In this document: in pieces, positions 32,027-40,967 of the stretch
Numbering within the stretch: position 1 is the first letter of the stretch
Layout: each line of letters opens with the position of its first letter
Translations under genes and position numbers: made by a program
DNA from: Burkholderia sp. E7m39
GTDB lineage: Bacteria > Pseudomonadota > Gammaproteobacteria > Burkholderiales > Burkholderiaceae
Length of the DNA stretch: 41,557 bases
Direction: 5' to 3'
Assembly: GCA_001319865.1 (NCBI GenBank)
Contig: BBSL01000082.1
Location: 1 to 41,557 of the forward strand
The notes under the pieces: generated by a model
The model's database searches: none
Told to the model about the DNA's origin: nothing
Seen by the model: only the letters and a program-made list of their open reading frames with translations

Positions 32027-32920
32027 ATGTCCTTTTCTTCTCTGCGCCGTTCGTTGCTCATTGCGCTGGCGGCAAGCCCCGCGATCGGCGTGCGCGCGCA
32101 ACCGGCTTCATCCGTATCGATCAATCTCGCCGCGCATGAGCACTTCGAAAAGCTCGAATCGACGAGCGGCGGAAGGCTCGGCGTGGCCGCGCTCAATACG
32201 GCCGATGGCGCCGTCGTCAGTTATCGCGAGTCGGAACGCTTTCCGATGTGCAGCACGTTCAAGCTCCTGGCCGTTGCGTTGATCCTGAAGCGCAGCATGG
32301 CCGAACGCAGTCTGCTCGACGAACGCGTGCGTTTCGGCGAATCCGACCTGGTGGTCAATTCGCCCGTTACGCAGGCACGCGCGCGCGACGGCATGACGAT
32401 CGGCGAACTCTGTGCAGCGGCGCTACAGCACAGCGACAACACGGCGGCCAACCTGCTGCTGACGGCGCTCGGCGGCCCCGAAGTGTTGAACGAATTCGCG
32501 AACTCGATCGGCGACACGTGGTTCGATCTCGTGCGCAACGAACCGGACCTCAACGCGTCGGTGCCCGGCGACATGCGCGACACCACGACACCGCGCGCCA
32601 TGATGCTCGATGCGCAAAAGTGCCTGCTCGCCGACGACGTGCTCGGCCGGCCGCAGCGCGAACAGCTGAATGCGTGGATGCTAGGGAACACCACGGGCGC
32701 CGGACGCATCCGCGCCGCGGTGCCGGCGGGTTGGCGCGTGGCGGACAAGACGGGCAGCGGCGATTACGGCACGGCCAGCGACGTCGCCGCCGTCTATCCG
32801 CCTGGCGCTGCGCCGTTCGTTGTCGCGATCTATTTCACGGGCGTGATGCCGAAGGAAACGCCGCCGCGCAGCGAGATCGTCGCCGAGGCCGCGAGAATCG
32901 TGTTCGATGCGATGCGTTGA
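32027..32920 (+). CDS. Class A beta-lactamase
   Basis: Serine hydrolase that inactivates beta-lactam antibiotics in the periplasm. The 297-residue protein has a leader with twin arginines (LRRSLLIALAASPAIGVRA), the active-site S76-T-F-K79 preceded by C75, S136-D-N138 in QHSDNTAANLL, the omega-loop E172-P-D-L-N, and K241-T-G243 in ADKTGSGDYGTASD. A cysteine directly before the catalytic serine occurs in Burkholderia PEN enzymes and in carbapenemases; the partner cysteine that follows KTG by two residues in carbapenemases is absent (KTGSG), so it looks PEN-like. Spectrum cannot be predicted. No ampR-type regulator is adjacent. All catalytic residues are intact. Confidence 0.93.
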   Translation: MSFSSLRRSLLIALAASPAIGVRAQPASSVSINLAAHEHFEKLESTSGGRLGVAALNTADGAVVSYRESERFPMCSTFKLLAVALILKRSMAERSLLDERVRFGESDLVVNSPVTQARARDGMTIGELCAAALQHSDNTAANLLLTALGGPEVLNEFANSIGDTWFDLVRNEPDLNASVPGDMRDTTTPRAMMLDAQKCLLADDVLGRPQREQLNAWMLGNTTGAGRIRAAVPAGWRVADKTGSGDYGTASDVAAVYPPGAAPFVVAIYFTGVMPKETPPRSEIVAEAARIVFDAMR

Positions 32921-32934
32921 GCGGGCGCGCGCCG

Positions 32935-33315
32935 TTATGACGAAGCCTGCCGCAGGCAATACGCGGCAATCGCCTCGATGACTTCGTCGTCTTCGCCGAC
33001 AGCCGTGGAGCAACGGATTTCAACAGTGGGATTCGCCGCGCGGCACTGATCGAGAATCACGGGCAAGTCGCGCCGGATATGTCCGCCCTGACCGAAGAAT
33101 ACGGGCACGACGGTCACGATGGATACGCCGGCGGCGGCCTGTTCAGCGACGGCTGTCGGCAGATCGGGCGACATCAGTTCGAGAAAGGCGAGGGAAACGG
33201 GCCCAGGGGAAGGGCCGCGCAAGGCCCGCAAGCGGGCCGAGAGACGCTCGAAAGGCTCGGCCCAGCGGGCATCTCTGGCGCCATGCGCGAACAGCACGAT
33301 TCCGTGAGATGCCAT
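32935..33315 (-). CDS. CbiX/SirB-type sirohydrochlorin chelatase (single domain)
   Basis: Small class II chelatase that inserts Co or Fe into sirohydrochlorin. The 126-residue protein has H11 in LFAHGARDARW, E46 in LAFLELMSPDL, and H79 in FFGQGGHIRRDLP, the two histidines expected for metal insertion. The length is that of the short (CbiXS-like) form, which works as a dimer. Near the siroheme methyltransferase and sulfite reductase genes, a ferrochelatase role in siroheme synthesis is plausible, but it is on the opposite strand and convergent with the beta-lactamase gene (14-bp gap). Start at 33315 is set by the family N-terminus MASHGIVLFAHGARD. Confidence 0.87.
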   Translation of the reverse strand: MASHGIVLFAHGARDARWAEPFERLSARLRALRGPSPGPVSLAFLELMSPDLPTAVAEQAAAGVSIVTVVPVFFGQGGHIRRDLPVILDQCRAANPTVEIRCSTAVGEDDEVIEAIAAYCLRQASS

Positions 33316-33334
33316 GAGTGGGCGCTCCAAAAAT

Positions 33335-34483
33335 CTAATGCCTGTCGACCCACTTGAGCCCGACGAGCCCAAGCACGAGATAGATCAGCGCGGGCGTCGC
33401 TGCCGTCAACGGCGCGGGCCAGGTGTTCAGATTGCCGATGTGCGAGAACAGCGTGTTGAACAGCTGGAAGCTCATGCCGAGCATGATCCCGCCGAACACC
33501 TTCATGCCGACCACGCCCGCGCGCGTATGCAGATACGCGAACGGCAGCGACAGCACTAGCATCACGAACACCGCGAACGGATAGAGCAGCTTGCGCCACA
33601 GCGCGATTTCATAGCGCTGCGTGTCCTGATGGTTCTCGGTCAAGTGCTGGATGTAGCGGAACAGATTGAACATCGACATCCGCTCCGGCGCGACCAGCAG
33701 CACGGAGAGAATCTGCGGCGTCAGTTCCGAGCGAAGCGAATATTCAGGCAGCGTGACCTGCTTCGCGCGATACACCGGGTTCAGTGCGTCGGTAGGCTTG
33801 CCAGCGTCGGGCGCGACGTCGATCAGTTGTGTATCCGTGACGTCCGTCAGCATCCAGTGGCCCGGCGGCTGATATTTGCCCGACTTCGCAATGCGCACGT
33901 TCGACAGACGAAACTTCGAGTCGAACTCGTAAATGCGCACGTTGGAGATGGTCGCGTCCGGCTGCAACTGGCCGACGTTGACGAAACGCGTCACCTGCTC
34001 GCCGTCGGCGCGGGCCGTCAGCGTGTCTTTCACCCAGACGCCCGACTCGAAGTTGCTCGACACCGACGAGCCCAGCGCCTCCAGCCGCACGCGTTCGGAC
34101 AGTTGATCCGTGTACGGCCCGACCACTTCGCCGATGATGTACGTGAGGATCACGAGCGGAATGCCGATCTTCAGCAGCGAACGCAGCGCCCGATTCGTTG
34201 CGAGGCCCGATACGCGGAAAATCGTGTATTCCGAGTTCGCCGCCATCTGCGCGAACACGTAGATCGCGCTGATCAGCGCGGCGACGGGGATGATTTCGTA
34301 GAAGCGCGACGGCGTCTGCAGCGCGACGCGCAGCACCGCGTACTGGAACTTGTAGTTGCCGTGACCGACCGAGTTCAGTTCGTTGATCAGGTCGAAGAAA
34401 AAGAACAGACCCGAAAACGCGAACAGAATGAAGATGAACGTGAGGTAGATCTGGCGCGCGAAGTACCTTTCATAGATGCGCAT
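33335..34483 (-). CDS. lptG: LPS export ABC transporter permease LptG
   Basis: Inner-membrane component of LptB2FGC, which pulls lipopolysaccharide out of the inner membrane toward the outer membrane. The 382-residue protein starts MRIYERYFARQIYLTFIFIL, has three N-terminal membrane segments (about 10-35, 60-85, 100-125), a periplasmic beta-jellyroll domain (about 135-270), and three C-terminal segments (about 280-378). It follows lptF with three bases between them, and cbiX lies 19 bp beyond its stop on the same strand. Confidence 0.93.
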   Translation of the reverse strand: MRIYERYFARQIYLTFIFILFAFSGLFFFFDLINELNSVGHGNYKFQYAVLRVALQTPSRFYEIIPVAALISAIYVFAQMAANSEYTIFRVSGLATNRALRSLLKIGIPLVILTYIIGEVVGPYTDQLSERVRLEALGSSVSSNFESGVWVKDTLTARADGEQVTRFVNVGQLQPDATISNVRIYEFDSKFRLSNVRIAKSGKYQPPGHWMLTDVTDTQLIDVAPDAGKPTDALNPVYRAKQVTLPEYSLRSELTPQILSVLLVAPERMSMFNLFRYIQHLTENHQDTQRYEIALWRKLLYPFAVFVMLVLSLPFAYLHTRAGVVGMKVFGGIMLGMSFQLFNTLFSHIGNLNTWPAPLTAATPALIYLVLGLVGLKWVDRH

Positions 34484-34486
34484 CGG

Positions 34487-35608
34487 TCACGCTCCCTGCG
34501 CCGGACGGTTCGCATCGCCGCTGTGGCGGCTGAACATCGCGCGCGTGAAGAGCGGCCGGTTGCGCACCCGCAGCCAGAAGATGAACACGACGATCGCCGC
34601 GACAACGATATGCAGCCCGACGAGGCCCACGCCGAACGAGACCTTGCCTTGCTCGATCCACGACTGCACGACATTCAGCAGGTTCGAATACGTCAGATAG
34701 ATCAGCACGGCCATCACCAGATTGATCGTGCGGCTGCGGCGCGGGTTCTGGTGCGCGAGGGGAATGGCGAGCAGCATCAGGTTGAGGCCGATCAGCGGCA
34801 GCCCCGCGCGCCATGCGAACTCGGCGAGATTCTGGCGAGTGGGGTCGCGGAACAGGTCGAGCGTAGGCGTGCCCGTGGTGGACGGCGTGCTGACCACGGG
34901 CTGGCTCTGGATCTTCACGCCGTAGCGCTCGAACTCCATGATGCGGAAGTCGGGATGGCCCGGCTCGCCGTCGTAGCGCCGGCCGTTTTCGAGCACGACG
35001 AAGCGGTCGCCGTTTTTCTGCGTCTCGGTGTGGCCGTTCTTCGACACGACCACGTTCACCTTGCCGTTTTCCGTGCTCGTGACGAACACGTTCTCGACGT
35101 GGCTCTGATCGGGCGACATCTTCTCGATGAAGAACACGCGATGGCTCACGGCCGATTCGCGGAACTGGCCGGGCGCGAGCAGGGACACCTCGTCGCGCTG
35201 CTGGAAGCGCGCGCGGATCAGCTTGCTCTGCTGGTTCGACCACGGCCAGCCGACGAACACGAAGAACGCGATGAGAATGATGATGGGCGTCGCGAACAGG
35301 CCGATCGGCTTGATGAAGCGCGTGAGGCTCACGCCCGAGGCGAGCCACACGACCATTTCGGAATCCTTGTACCAGCGCGTGAGCACGAACAGGATCGACA
35401 CGAACAGCGTCGCGACCAGCATGATCGCGAGATAGCCGATGACCGTCAGGCCGATCAGCACGAGCACGTCGCGCGGATCGATCTCACCGGACGCCGCGAA
35501 GCCGACGATGCGGATCATCATCGTCGTCAGAACCAGCGTGAGCAGAACCATGAACACGGCACCAGCCGTGTACGCCAGTTCGCGCTGGAGAGAGCGTTCA
35601 AAAATCAT
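34487..35608 (-). CDS. lptF: LPS export ABC transporter permease LptF
   Basis: Partner of LptG in the LptB2FG extractor. The 373-residue protein begins [20 protein letters not shown], has the typical segment [16 protein letters not shown] after the second membrane helix (coupling-helix region contacting LptB), a periplasmic domain of about 170 residues and three C-terminal helices with [18 protein letters not shown]. It is divergent from pepA across a 137-bp spacer, the common arrangement in proteobacteria. Confidence 0.93.
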   Translation of the reverse strand: MIFERSLQRELAYTAGAVFMVLLTLVLTTMMIRIVGFAASGEIDPRDVLVLIGLTVIGYLAIMLVATLFVSILFVLTRWYKDSEMVVWLASGVSLTRFIKPIGLFATPIIILIAFFVFVGWPWSNQQSKLIRARFQQRDEVSLLAPGQFRESAVSHRVFFIEKMSPDQSHVENVFVTSTENGKVNVVVSKNGHTETQKNGDRFVVLENGRRYDGEPGHPDFRIMEFERYGVKIQSQPVVSTPSTTGTPTLDLFRDPTRQNLAEFAWRAGLPLIGLNLMLLAIPLAHQNPRRSRTINLVMAVLIYLTYSNLLNVVQSWIEQGKVSFGVGLVGLHIVVAAIVVFIFWLRVRNRPLFTRAMFSRHSGDANRPAQGA

Positions 35609-35745
35609 GGTTGATGAAGAGAGGGGGCGCTTCGGCGGACGGCGGGGTTGGGCCCCATCGCGCCTTCCGTGCAGCCGCCGCGGGAAAAATAGCGGATAAT
35701 TGCGGCTTTCATCCTAAGCCCAGATTTTATCCGAGGACAAGCGCG

Positions 35746-37257
35746 ATGGACTTTAGCATAAAAGCCTGTGATTGGAGCAAAGGCTCGACCAACGGGTTCC
35801 TTACCGGTAAATCGGATTGCATCGTGATCGGCGTGTTCGAGTCGCAAACGCTGTCGGGCGCGGCGCTGGAAATCGACGCGGCCACCAAGGGCCTGCTCAC
35901 GCGCATCGTGAAAGCGGGCGACATGGACGGCAAGATCGGCAGCACGGTGTTTCTGCACGAAGTGCAGGGCATCGGGGCATCGCGCGTGCTGCTGGTCGGC
36001 CTCGGCAAACAGGATGCGTTCACGCAGAAGGCGTACGGCGACGCCGTGCGCGCCGCGTGGCGCGCGATCCTCGGCACGAAGGTCGTGCAGGTCACCTTCA
36101 CGCTCGCGCAGGCGCCTGTCAAGGAGCGCTCGTCGGATTGGGCGGTGCGCGCGGCTATCCTCGCGCTGCGCGAGTTGACGTACAAATTCACGCAGATGAA
36201 GAGCAAGCCTGACACGGGCGCGCGCGCACTCAAGCGCATCGTCTTCAGCGTGGACGCCGCCGACGAGAAACTCGCGAAACTCGCCGTGAAGCAGGGCATC
36301 GCGCTCGCCAACGGCATGGATCTCACGAAGGATCTCGGCAATCTGCCCGGCAACGTCTGCACGCCGACATACCTCGCCAGCACCGCGAAGAAGCTGGCAA
36401 AGGACTGGAAGCTGAAGGTCGAAGTGCTCGGCGAGAAGCAGATCGAAGCGCTGAAGATGGGCTCGTTCCTCGCCGTCACCAAGGGCTCCGTCGAGCCGCC
36501 ACAGTTCATCGTCCTGCAGTATCAGGGCGCTGGCGCGAAGGCCGCGCCCGTCGTGCTGGTCGGCAAGGGCATCACGTTCGACACGGGCGGCATCTCGCTG
36601 AAGCCCGGCGACAGCATGGACGAGATGAAGTACGACATGTGCGGCGCGGGCTCCGTGCTCGGCACGCTGCGCGCCGTCGCAGAAATGGGCCTGAAGCTGA
36701 ATGTGGTCGGCATCATCCCGACTTGCGAGAACATGCCCGCCGGCAACGCCACCAAGCCGGGCGACATCGTCACCAGCATGAAGGGCCTCACTATCGAAGT
36801 GCTGAATACGGATGCCGAAGGCCGCCTGATCTTGTGCGACGCGCTCACGTACGCGGAGCGCTTCAAGCCCGCCGCCGTGATTGATATCGCGACGCTCACG
36901 GGCGCGTGCATCATCGCGCTCGGCCATCACAACAGCGGCCTGTTCTCGAAGGACGACGCGCTCGCGGGCGAACTGCTCGACGCCTCGAAGGAAGCCGCCG
37001 ATCCCGCATGGCGCCTGCCGCTCGACGACGAGTACCAGGACCAATTGAAGTCGAACTTCGCGGACCTCGCGAACATCGGCGGACGTCCGGCGGGCAGCGT
37101 GACGGCAGCGTGCTTCCTGTCGCGCTTCACGGAAGCGTATCCGTGGGCGCACCTCGACATCGCGGGCACGGCGTGGAAGAGCGGCGCGGCCAAGGGTGCG
37201 ACGGGCCGTCCCGTGCCGCTGCTGTCGCAATTCCTGATCGATCGCGCCGCACAATGA
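35746..37257 (+). CDS. pepA: Leucyl aminopeptidase PepA
   Basis: Two-metal (Mn/Zn) cytosolic aminopeptidase of family M17 that frees N-terminal residues; some homologues also bind DNA. From the ATG at 35746 it has 503 residues, the usual length, with an N-terminal macro-like domain and a catalytic domain carrying [33 protein letters not shown] and the signature [18 protein letters not shown]. The frame is open back to 35611 but the extension overlaps the divergent promoter region with lptF and lacks family similarity; GAGGAC precedes the chosen ATG. A GATAAT -10-like box lies at 35695-35700. Confidence 0.95.
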   Translation: MDFSIKACDWSKGSTNGFLTGKSDCIVIGVFESQTLSGAALEIDAATKGLLTRIVKAGDMDGKIGSTVFLHEVQGIGASRVLLVGLGKQDAFTQKAYGDAVRAAWRAILGTKVVQVTFTLAQAPVKERSSDWAVRAAILALRELTYKFTQMKSKPDTGARALKRIVFSVDAADEKLAKLAVKQGIALANGMDLTKDLGNLPGNVCTPTYLASTAKKLAKDWKLKVEVLGEKQIEALKMGSFLAVTKGSVEPPQFIVLQYQGAGAKAAPVVLVGKGITFDTGGISLKPGDSMDEMKYDMCGAGSVLGTLRAVAEMGLKLNVVGIIPTCENMPAGNATKPGDIVTSMKGLTIEVLNTDAEGRLILCDALTYAERFKPAAVIDIATLTGACIIALGHHNSGLFSKDDALAGELLDASKEAADPAWRLPLDDEYQDQLKSNFADLANIGGRPAGSVTAACFLSRFTEAYPWAHLDIAGTAWKSGAAKGATGRPVPLLSQFLIDRAAQ

Positions 37258-37303
37258 TGCATCGCAGTACCCCCGTGCGTGCAGCAATGAAGCAGAGTCG
37301 CCG

Positions 37304-37720
37304 ATGACCCGCATCGACTTTCATTCGAACGTCGGCGATTCGCTGCAGTATGCGTGCCGTCTCGTGCGCAAGGCGTATCAGGCTGGCCAGCCGCTCGTCG
37401 TGCTGGCCGAGCCGCCGCGTCTGCGCGCGTTCGACGAGCAGTTGTGGACCTTCTCGGCCCTCGACTTCATTCCGCACTGCATGGCGGCGAGCCCGCTTGC
37501 GGCGCAGACGCCCATCGTGCTGGCATCGTCGCTCGACGATGTGCCCCATCATCAGATACTGTTGAACCTGAGCGCGACGGTGCCGCCGCAGTTCGCGCGC
37601 TTCGAGCGGCTGCTGGAGATCGTCGGCAACGCGCCTGACGAACTGGCCGCGGGGCGCGAGCGCTATCGCTTCTATCGCGACCGCGGCTATGCTCTGAACA
37701 ACTACAAGCAAGGCACCTGA
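37304..37720 (+). CDS. holC: DNA polymerase III chi subunit HolC
   Basis: Chi links the clamp loader (through psi) to single-stranded DNA-binding protein at the replication fork. The 138-residue protein has the family features MTRIDFHSNVGDSLQYACRLV, LWTFSALDFIPHCMA near 46-60, PIVLASS and the C-terminal RFYRDRGYALNNYKQ. It lies 46 bp after pepA, the conserved pepA-holC order. Length normal. Confidence 0.93.
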   Translation: MTRIDFHSNVGDSLQYACRLVRKAYQAGQPLVVLAEPPRLRAFDEQLWTFSALDFIPHCMAASPLAAQTPIVLASSLDDVPHHQILLNLSATVPPQFARFERLLEIVGNAPDELAAGRERYRFYRDRGYALNNYKQGT

Positions 37721-37727
37721 CCGCTCG

Positions 37728-37745
37728 CGGACGGCATGCCGTCCG
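37728..37745. repeat. Short perfect palindrome after holC
   Basis: CGGACGGCATGCCGTCCG is an 18-bp perfect palindrome eight bases after the holC stop. It can form a 7-bp stem with a 4-nt loop; the following TTCGATG is too poor in T for a standard intrinsic terminator. It may reduce read-through into the DUF2486 gene or stabilise the pepA-holC mRNA. Confidence 0.5.
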
Positions 37746-37811
37746 TTCGATGCGCGGTCTTGTCCGATTTGCGCAGATCCGGCTCGTCCGATCCTTAAAG
37801 GGAGTGCTTTC

Positions 37812-38537
37812 GTGTCCCAATCCTCCGACCCTTCCGATCAAGACATCCCCCTGTTGACCGACGTGATGGTCACGGGCCACGAACCGCACGCGAGGACGAA
37901 GCGCCCGAAGCGAAGCGGCGGCCACGGTCACGAATCGTCTCACGGGCGCAGGCACGCGAAGGGGCATGAGGGGTCGCACGAGCCGGCCGAGGACACGGCT
38001 GCGCACGCGGGGCCGCCTGAGCCGTCCGTGCATGACGACGACGTTCCCGTGCTCGATTCCTTATATGAACCCGTGCAAGAACCCACGCGCGAACCCGTTG
38101 CCGAGCGGCGCGAGCCTTCGCTGCGCACGGACCATCCGCCGATCGCGGCACCCGCGCCGCTGCCCGCGCGCGAACCCGCGCAGTTGGTGCCTGGCGAGGC
38201 GGAGTTCACGTCCGGCTCGACGGCGGAACACTACGTCGCGCCGCCCGCGAGCGGTTCCGTGGCGATGCATGCGGAACATCCAAACCATGCCGCCGCCGCA
38301 TCCGACTACGACGCCGATGTGCTGGCCGAGCGTTTGCGCGGCCGCTTCTCGACGTATCTGAACGGCGACGGTCGCAACCTGATCGAAGCGCGTTGCCGCG
38401 ACGCGTTCCAGGATCACACGACGTGGCTCGTCAATCAGATCACGCGCGAGGTCGCGCTTGCGCTGGAAACGGAAATGCTGAGATGGGTGCGCGAGGCGAT
38501 CCGCGAGGAACTGGGCAACGCGACCACGGCCAGGTAG
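37812..38537 (+). CDS. DUF2486 family protein
   Basis: The 241-residue protein starts MSQSSDPSDQDIPLLTDVM, resembling a Burkholderia-specific family placed after holC. Residues 20-160 are polar and low in complexity (His/Arg/Glu/Pro-rich) and likely disordered. The C-terminal 70 residues (DYDADVLAERLRGRFSTYL in part, through EMLRWVREAIREELGN) are predicted amphipathic helix. No signal peptide or membrane segment is apparent. Function unknown. GGGAG precedes the GTG/ATG region; the start used is the GTG-proximal frame beginning at 37812. Confidence 0.75.
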   Translation: MSQSSDPSDQDIPLLTDVMVTGHEPHARTKRPKRSGGHGHESSHGRRHAKGHEGSHEPAEDTAAHAGPPEPSVHDDDVPVLDSLYEPVQEPTREPVAERREPSLRTDHPPIAAPAPLPAREPAQLVPGEAEFTSGSTAEHYVAPPASGSVAMHAEHPNHAAAASDYDADVLAERLRGRFSTYLNGDGRNLIEARCRDAFQDHTTWLVNQITREVALALETEMLRWVREAIREELGNATTAR

Positions 38538-38575
38538 GCCGGGCAGCAGCGTCGGGTCTGTCGCCCCGGGTGGCG

Positions 38576-38902
38576 TTACTTGAGCGTCAAGATCCAGCTT
38601 GCCAGCGACATCGCCTCGTCCGGTGTGACCTGCGTATTGGCGGGCATCGGCACGGGGCCCCAGACGCCGGCGCTGCCTTCGAGAATCTTGCCCGCGAGGT
38701 AATGCGCGGCGTCGCTGCGCGACGCGTACTTCGCGGCGACATCGCGTAGCGACGGCCCCATGAACTGCCGCGTCACCGAATGGCAGCTCATGCAGTTCTC
38801 TTTCTGCGCGAGCGCGAGGCCTTGGGCGGATTCCGCGCGCGCTGCGCCTGTGAATGCCAAAGTGCTTGCCAGCAGGAATGCCGCATACGACTTCGATTTC
38901 AT
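38576..38902 (-). CDS. Small class I c-type cytochrome (c551/c552-like)
   Basis: Periplasmic electron carrier of 108 residues with a Sec signal peptide to about residue 23 (FTGAARA-ES). The haem attachment site is C37-M-S-C40-H41, and Met86 in VPMPANTQVTP is the probable sixth iron ligand; the C-terminus MSLASWILTLK fits the last helix of c551-like proteins. The start at 38902 gives the signal peptide directly; the open frame upstream to 39052 covers a hairpin and has no family match. A TATAAT box (complement of 38945-38950) lies about 43 bp upstream. Partner oxidase or reductase is not in the window. Confidence 0.9.
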   Translation of the reverse strand: MKSKSYAAFLLASTLAFTGAARAESAQGLALAQKENCMSCHSVTRQFMGPSLRDVAAKYASRSDAAHYLAGKILEGSAGVWGPVPMPANTQVTPDEAMSLASWILTLK

Positions 38903-38956
38903 TATGGTCTCCGCCGGCGACTCTGCCCGGCTCGTGGTGGACGCATTATAAGAGCA

Positions 38957-38986
38957 AAGGGGCACACGGCGATCCGTGTGCCCCTT
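38957..38986. terminator. Strong hairpin between ilvD and the cytochrome gene
   Basis: AAGGGGCACACGG / CCGTGTGCCCCTT (38957-38969 and 38974-38986) is a perfect 13-bp stem with a CGAT loop, about 100 bp after the ilvD stop on the minus strand. The downstream sequence TGCTCTTATAAT has only a weak T-run. It probably ends the ilvD transcript; it also overlaps where a -35 box for the cytochrome gene would be. Confidence 0.7.
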
Positions 38987-39088
38987 CGTGCTTCGAAGCG
39001 TTGCCATCCCGTTGCTGACGATCAACTCGACGTCAGCCCGACAGCAGCTCACGTGCTGCGTCGCATCACACCCGTGCGCGCGGGCGCG

Positions 39089-40762
39089 TCAGCCCGTGAC
39101 GGCGCCCTTGTTGGCGGGCTTCACGAGCGCCGCGAACTTCGCCAGCACGCCGCGCGTGTAGCGCGGCGCGGGCTGCTTCCACGCGCCGCGGCGGCGCTGC
39201 AGTTCGGCGTCGTCGACGTTCAGTTGCAGCAGCAGCTTATGGGCGTCGATCGTGATCGAGTCGCCGTCCTGCACGAGCGCGATCGTGCCGCCGACGAACG
39301 CTTCCGGCGCGACGTGGCCGACCACCATCCCCCACGTGCCGCCCGAGAAGCGGCCATCAGTGATGAGGCCGACGGATTCGCCGAGTCCCTTGCCGATGAT
39401 CGCCGAAGTCGGCGCGAGCATTTCCGGCATGCCGGGGCCGCCTTGCGGTCCGAGATAGCGCAGCACGACGACATCGCCCGCCTTGATCTTGTCGGCGAGG
39501 ATCGCGTCCATCGCGCTTTGCTCGTCGTCGAACACGCGGGCGGGGCCCGTGATGACGGGGTTCTTCAGACCGGTGATCTTCGCGACGGCGCCGTCTTCGG
39601 CGAGATTGCCTTTGAGGATCGCGAGATGGCCTTCGCTATAGAGCGCCTTGTCGATCGGGTAGATCACCTGCTGGTCGGCGCGCGGCTTCGACGGCACGTC
39701 CTTCAGTTCTTCGGCGATCGTCCTGCCCGTGATCGTCATGCAGTCGCCGTGCAGCAGCCCCGCGTCGAGCAGCAGCTTCAACACTTGCGGAATGCCGCCC
39801 GCCTTGTGCAGATCGGTCGCCACGTATTTGCCCGACGGCTTCATGTCGCAGATCACGGGCACCTTCTTGCGCATGCGCTCGAAGTCCTCGATAGTCCAGT
39901 CCACTTCCGCGGCGTGCGCGATCGCGAGGTAGTGCAGCACGGCGTTGGTCGAGCCGCCCGTCGCCATGATGAGCGCGACGGCGTTCTCGATCGACTTCTT
40001 CGTGATGATGTCGCGCGGCTTCAGATCCTTCTTGACGGCTTCGACCAGCACGCGCGCCGACTCCGCCGCCGAGTCCACCTTCTCCTGATCGGGGTTCGCC
40101 ATCGTCGACGAATACAGCAGCGACATGCCGAGCGCCTCGAACGATGAGCTCATCGTATTGGCCGTGTACATGCCGCCGCACGAGCCCGTGGTCGGGCAGG
40201 CATTCTGCTCGACGCCTTCGAAGTCCTCCTTCGACATGCGCCCCGCCGTGAACTCGCCCACGGCTTCGAACGACGACACGATGGTCAGATCGACGCCTTT
40301 CCAGTGGCCCGGCCTGATCGTGCCACCGTACACGTAGATCCCCGGCACGTTCATCCGCGCGAGGCCGATCATGCCGCCCGGCATGTTCTTGTCGCAGCCG
40401 CCGATCACGACGACGCCGTCCATCCACTGGCCTTGCACGCATGTTTCGATGCAGTCGGCGATCACTTCGCGCGAGACCAGCGAGTACTTCATGCCCTCCG
40501 TGCCCATCGACATGCCATCCGAAATGGTGGGCGTGCCGAAGGTCTGCGGATTCGCGTCGGCGCGGCGGATGGCCTCGACGGCGGCGTCGGCGAGCGGCTG
40601 CAGGCCGGCGTTGCAGGGCGTGATCGTCGAGTGGCCGTTGGCAATGCCGATCATCGGCTTGTCGAAGTCGTCCTTCTGATAGCCGAGCGCGTAATACATC
40701 GAACGGTTCGGCGAGCGCGCGACGCCTTGCGTGATGTTCTTCGAACGACGGTTGTACGGCAT
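39089..40762 (-). CDS. ilvD: Dihydroxy-acid dehydratase IlvD
   Basis: Iron-sulfur lyase that dehydrates 2,3-dihydroxy-isovalerate and -methylvalerate to the keto acids of valine and isoleucine. From the ATG at 40762 it has 557 residues, normal length. Visible features: [12 protein letters not shown] with C50, [15 protein letters not shown] with a second cysteine near 123, [17 protein letters not shown] with the third near 195, and the C-terminal [20 protein letters not shown]. The open frame extends to 40900, but the added part is Arg/Lys-rich repeat sequence; the [13 protein letters not shown] start is the family start. Divergent from a LysR gene. Confidence 0.95.
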   Translation of the reverse strand: MPYNRRSKNITQGVARSPNRSMYYALGYQKDDFDKPMIGIANGHSTITPCNAGLQPLADAAVEAIRRADANPQTFGTPTISDGMSMGTEGMKYSLVSREVIADCIETCVQGQWMDGVVVIGGCDKNMPGGMIGLARMNVPGIYVYGGTIRPGHWKGVDLTIVSSFEAVGEFTAGRMSKEDFEGVEQNACPTTGSCGGMYTANTMSSSFEALGMSLLYSSTMANPDQEKVDSAAESARVLVEAVKKDLKPRDIITKKSIENAVALIMATGGSTNAVLHYLAIAHAAEVDWTIEDFERMRKKVPVICDMKPSGKYVATDLHKAGGIPQVLKLLLDAGLLHGDCMTITGRTIAEELKDVPSKPRADQQVIYPIDKALYSEGHLAILKGNLAEDGAVAKITGLKNPVITGPARVFDDEQSAMDAILADKIKAGDVVVLRYLGPQGGPGMPEMLAPTSAIIGKGLGESVGLITDGRFSGGTWGMVVGHVAPEAFVGGTIALVQDGDSITIDAHKLLLQLNVDDAELQRRRGAWKQPAPRYTRGVLAKFAALVKPANKGAVTG

Positions 40763-40967
40763 GGGTAACTCCATCCAGTTGTCATGATCGGGCCGACGGC
40801 TCGCTTTCCGCTTTCGGCTTTCGGCCTTTCGGCCTTTCGGCACGACGGCTCGCGGCAGTGCCAGCGCAGTTCTGTAGTCTAGGTCGGGCACGCAGGCCAA
40901 GAATGCGGTTTCTGCAAACCAATGTCTAATATATTATTCGGCGCTTATTAGGTCGTAAAATGTATCA

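Noticed and set aside
33629..35614. A 661-codon plus-strand frame opposite lptG and lptF
   Set aside because: It is antisense to two conserved membrane proteins and is rich in Arg, His and Asp without any motif.
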